Origin: Bacillota bacterium
GTDB lineage: Bacteria > Bacillota > Clostridia > Lachnospirales > Cellulosilyticaceae
NCBI GenBank assembly: GCA_023436395.1
Contig: JAEZJJ010000058.1
Coordinates: forward strand, 1-5,530
Reading direction: 5' to 3'
DNA length: 5,530 bases
The stretch's first letter is position 1, and the number at the start of each line of letters is the position of its first letter. The position numbers and the translations under genes were made by a program. The notes below the pieces were generated by a model that was given only the letters and a program-made list of their open reading frames with translations, was not told where the DNA came from and did not search any database. Shown here piece by piece: positions 5,241-5,530 of this stretch.

Positions 5241-5280
5241 AAAAAAAGATGAGTATTATTATCAATACTCATCTTTTTTT
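5241..5280. terminator. Bidirectional intrinsic terminator shared by the rubrerythrin gene and the rRNA/tRNA operon
   Basis: GATGAGTATT (5248-5257) pairs perfectly with AATACTCATC (5264-5273) around a 6-nt loop. It is flanked by seven A on the left and seven T on the right, so both strands give a hairpin followed by a U-tract. It stops the rubrerythrin transcript from the left and the tRNA-Gly transcript from the right. Confidence 0.95.
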
Positions 5281-5290
5281 AAATAAAAAG

Positions 5291-5363
5291 AGCGCGAGAC
5301 GGGACTCGAACCCGCGACCCTCTCCTTGGCAAGGAGATGCTCTACCAACTGAGCCACTCGCGC
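5291..5363 (-). tRNA. tRNA-Gly (anticodon GCC)
   Basis: A 73-nt cloverleaf. The acceptor is GCGCGAG/CTCGCGC, the D arm GCTC/GAGC, and the anticodon arm TCTCC-TTGCCAA-GGAGA with anticodon GCC. The variable loop has 5 nt, and the T arm is GCGGG-TTCGAGT-CCCGT. The discriminator is U73, as expected for bacterial tRNA-Gly. CCA is not encoded (the minus strand continues CTTTTT), so it must be added by the CCA-adding enzyme. It lies 5 nt after the 5S rRNA and is evidently the last gene of the operon. Confidence 0.98.
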
Positions 5364-5368
5364 ATGAA

Positions 5369-5486
5369 TCTGGCAACCACCTACTCTCCCAGTCCGTCTC
5401 CAGACAAGTACCATCGGCCGCTTAGGTCTTAACCTACGTGTTCGGAATGGAAACGGGTGTTTCCCCTAAGCGCATCATCACCAGAA
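5369..5486 (-). rRNA. rrf: 5S ribosomal RNA
   Basis: About 118 nt. The ends TCTGGTG and TGCCAGA pair as helix I. The loop sequence CCATTCCGAACAC and the 3' part GGGAGAGTAGGTGGTTGCC are the conserved 5S elements. The terminal bases are estimated within about 2 nt. It is the penultimate gene of an rRNA operon whose 23S gene would lie beyond the right edge of the window. Confidence 0.96.
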
Positions 5487-5530
5487 ATATTTCCGTCACC
5501 TGACGACTTGTTTAGTATATAAGATATTCT
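5487..5530 (-). other. Spacer upstream of 5S rRNA (23S-5S intergenic)
   Basis: AT-rich spacer holding the short palindrome CGTCA-CC-TGACG (5494-5505). This could be part of a processing stem around the 5S precursor. I do not see the 3' end of 23S rRNA in these 44 bases. Confidence 0.5.

Overview
The window looks like AT-rich chromosomal DNA of an anaerobic Gram-positive bacterium, most likely a member of the Clostridia (a Lachnospirales-type genome is my guess, not proven). The reasons are strong AGGAG-type ribosome binding sites, a T-box leader with a leucine specifier in front of leuA, a short rubrerythrin, a clostridial-style LeuA, and a tRNA gene without an encoded CCA.

Layout. Positions 1-112 are a GC-rich stretch (50 of the first 100 bases are G or C by my count) that can fold but matches no gene or RNA I know. 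A phage-endolysin-like M15 peptidase follows on the minus strand (125-847). Next, also on the minus strand, is leuA (974-2497), with a long 5' leader (about 2498-2885) and a consensus sigma-A-type promoter (2892-2920). A divergent intergenic region (2921-3131) carries a 15-bp hairpin and leads into a plus-strand gene for a small FliD-like, Ser/Asn/Thr-rich protein (3132-3905). This gene converges on nth, endonuclease III (4013-4645, minus); a 52-nt near-palindrome lies between the two. A rubrerythrin-like diiron protein (4774-5199, plus) is divergent from nth. It ends at a bidirectional terminator shared with the 3' end of an rRNA operon on the minus strand: 5S rRNA (5369-5486) and, 5 nt later, tRNA-Gly(GCC) (5291-5363).

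How the parts work together. The best-supported regulatory system is the leuA leader. One Stem I with a CUC (Leu) specifier and a Stem IIA/B-type pseudoknot is followed by two complete antiterminator/terminator decision modules. Both modules use the same AAGAG/CUCUU A1 helix and a UGGU bulge. Uncharged tRNA-Leu would have to rescue transcription twice before leuA is expressed. This partially duplicated T-box is the most interesting feature here. The other genes (peptidase, FliD-like protein, endonuclease III, rubrerythrin) look like independent single-gene units. I see no CRISPR array, complete insertion sequence or evident multi-gene novel system.
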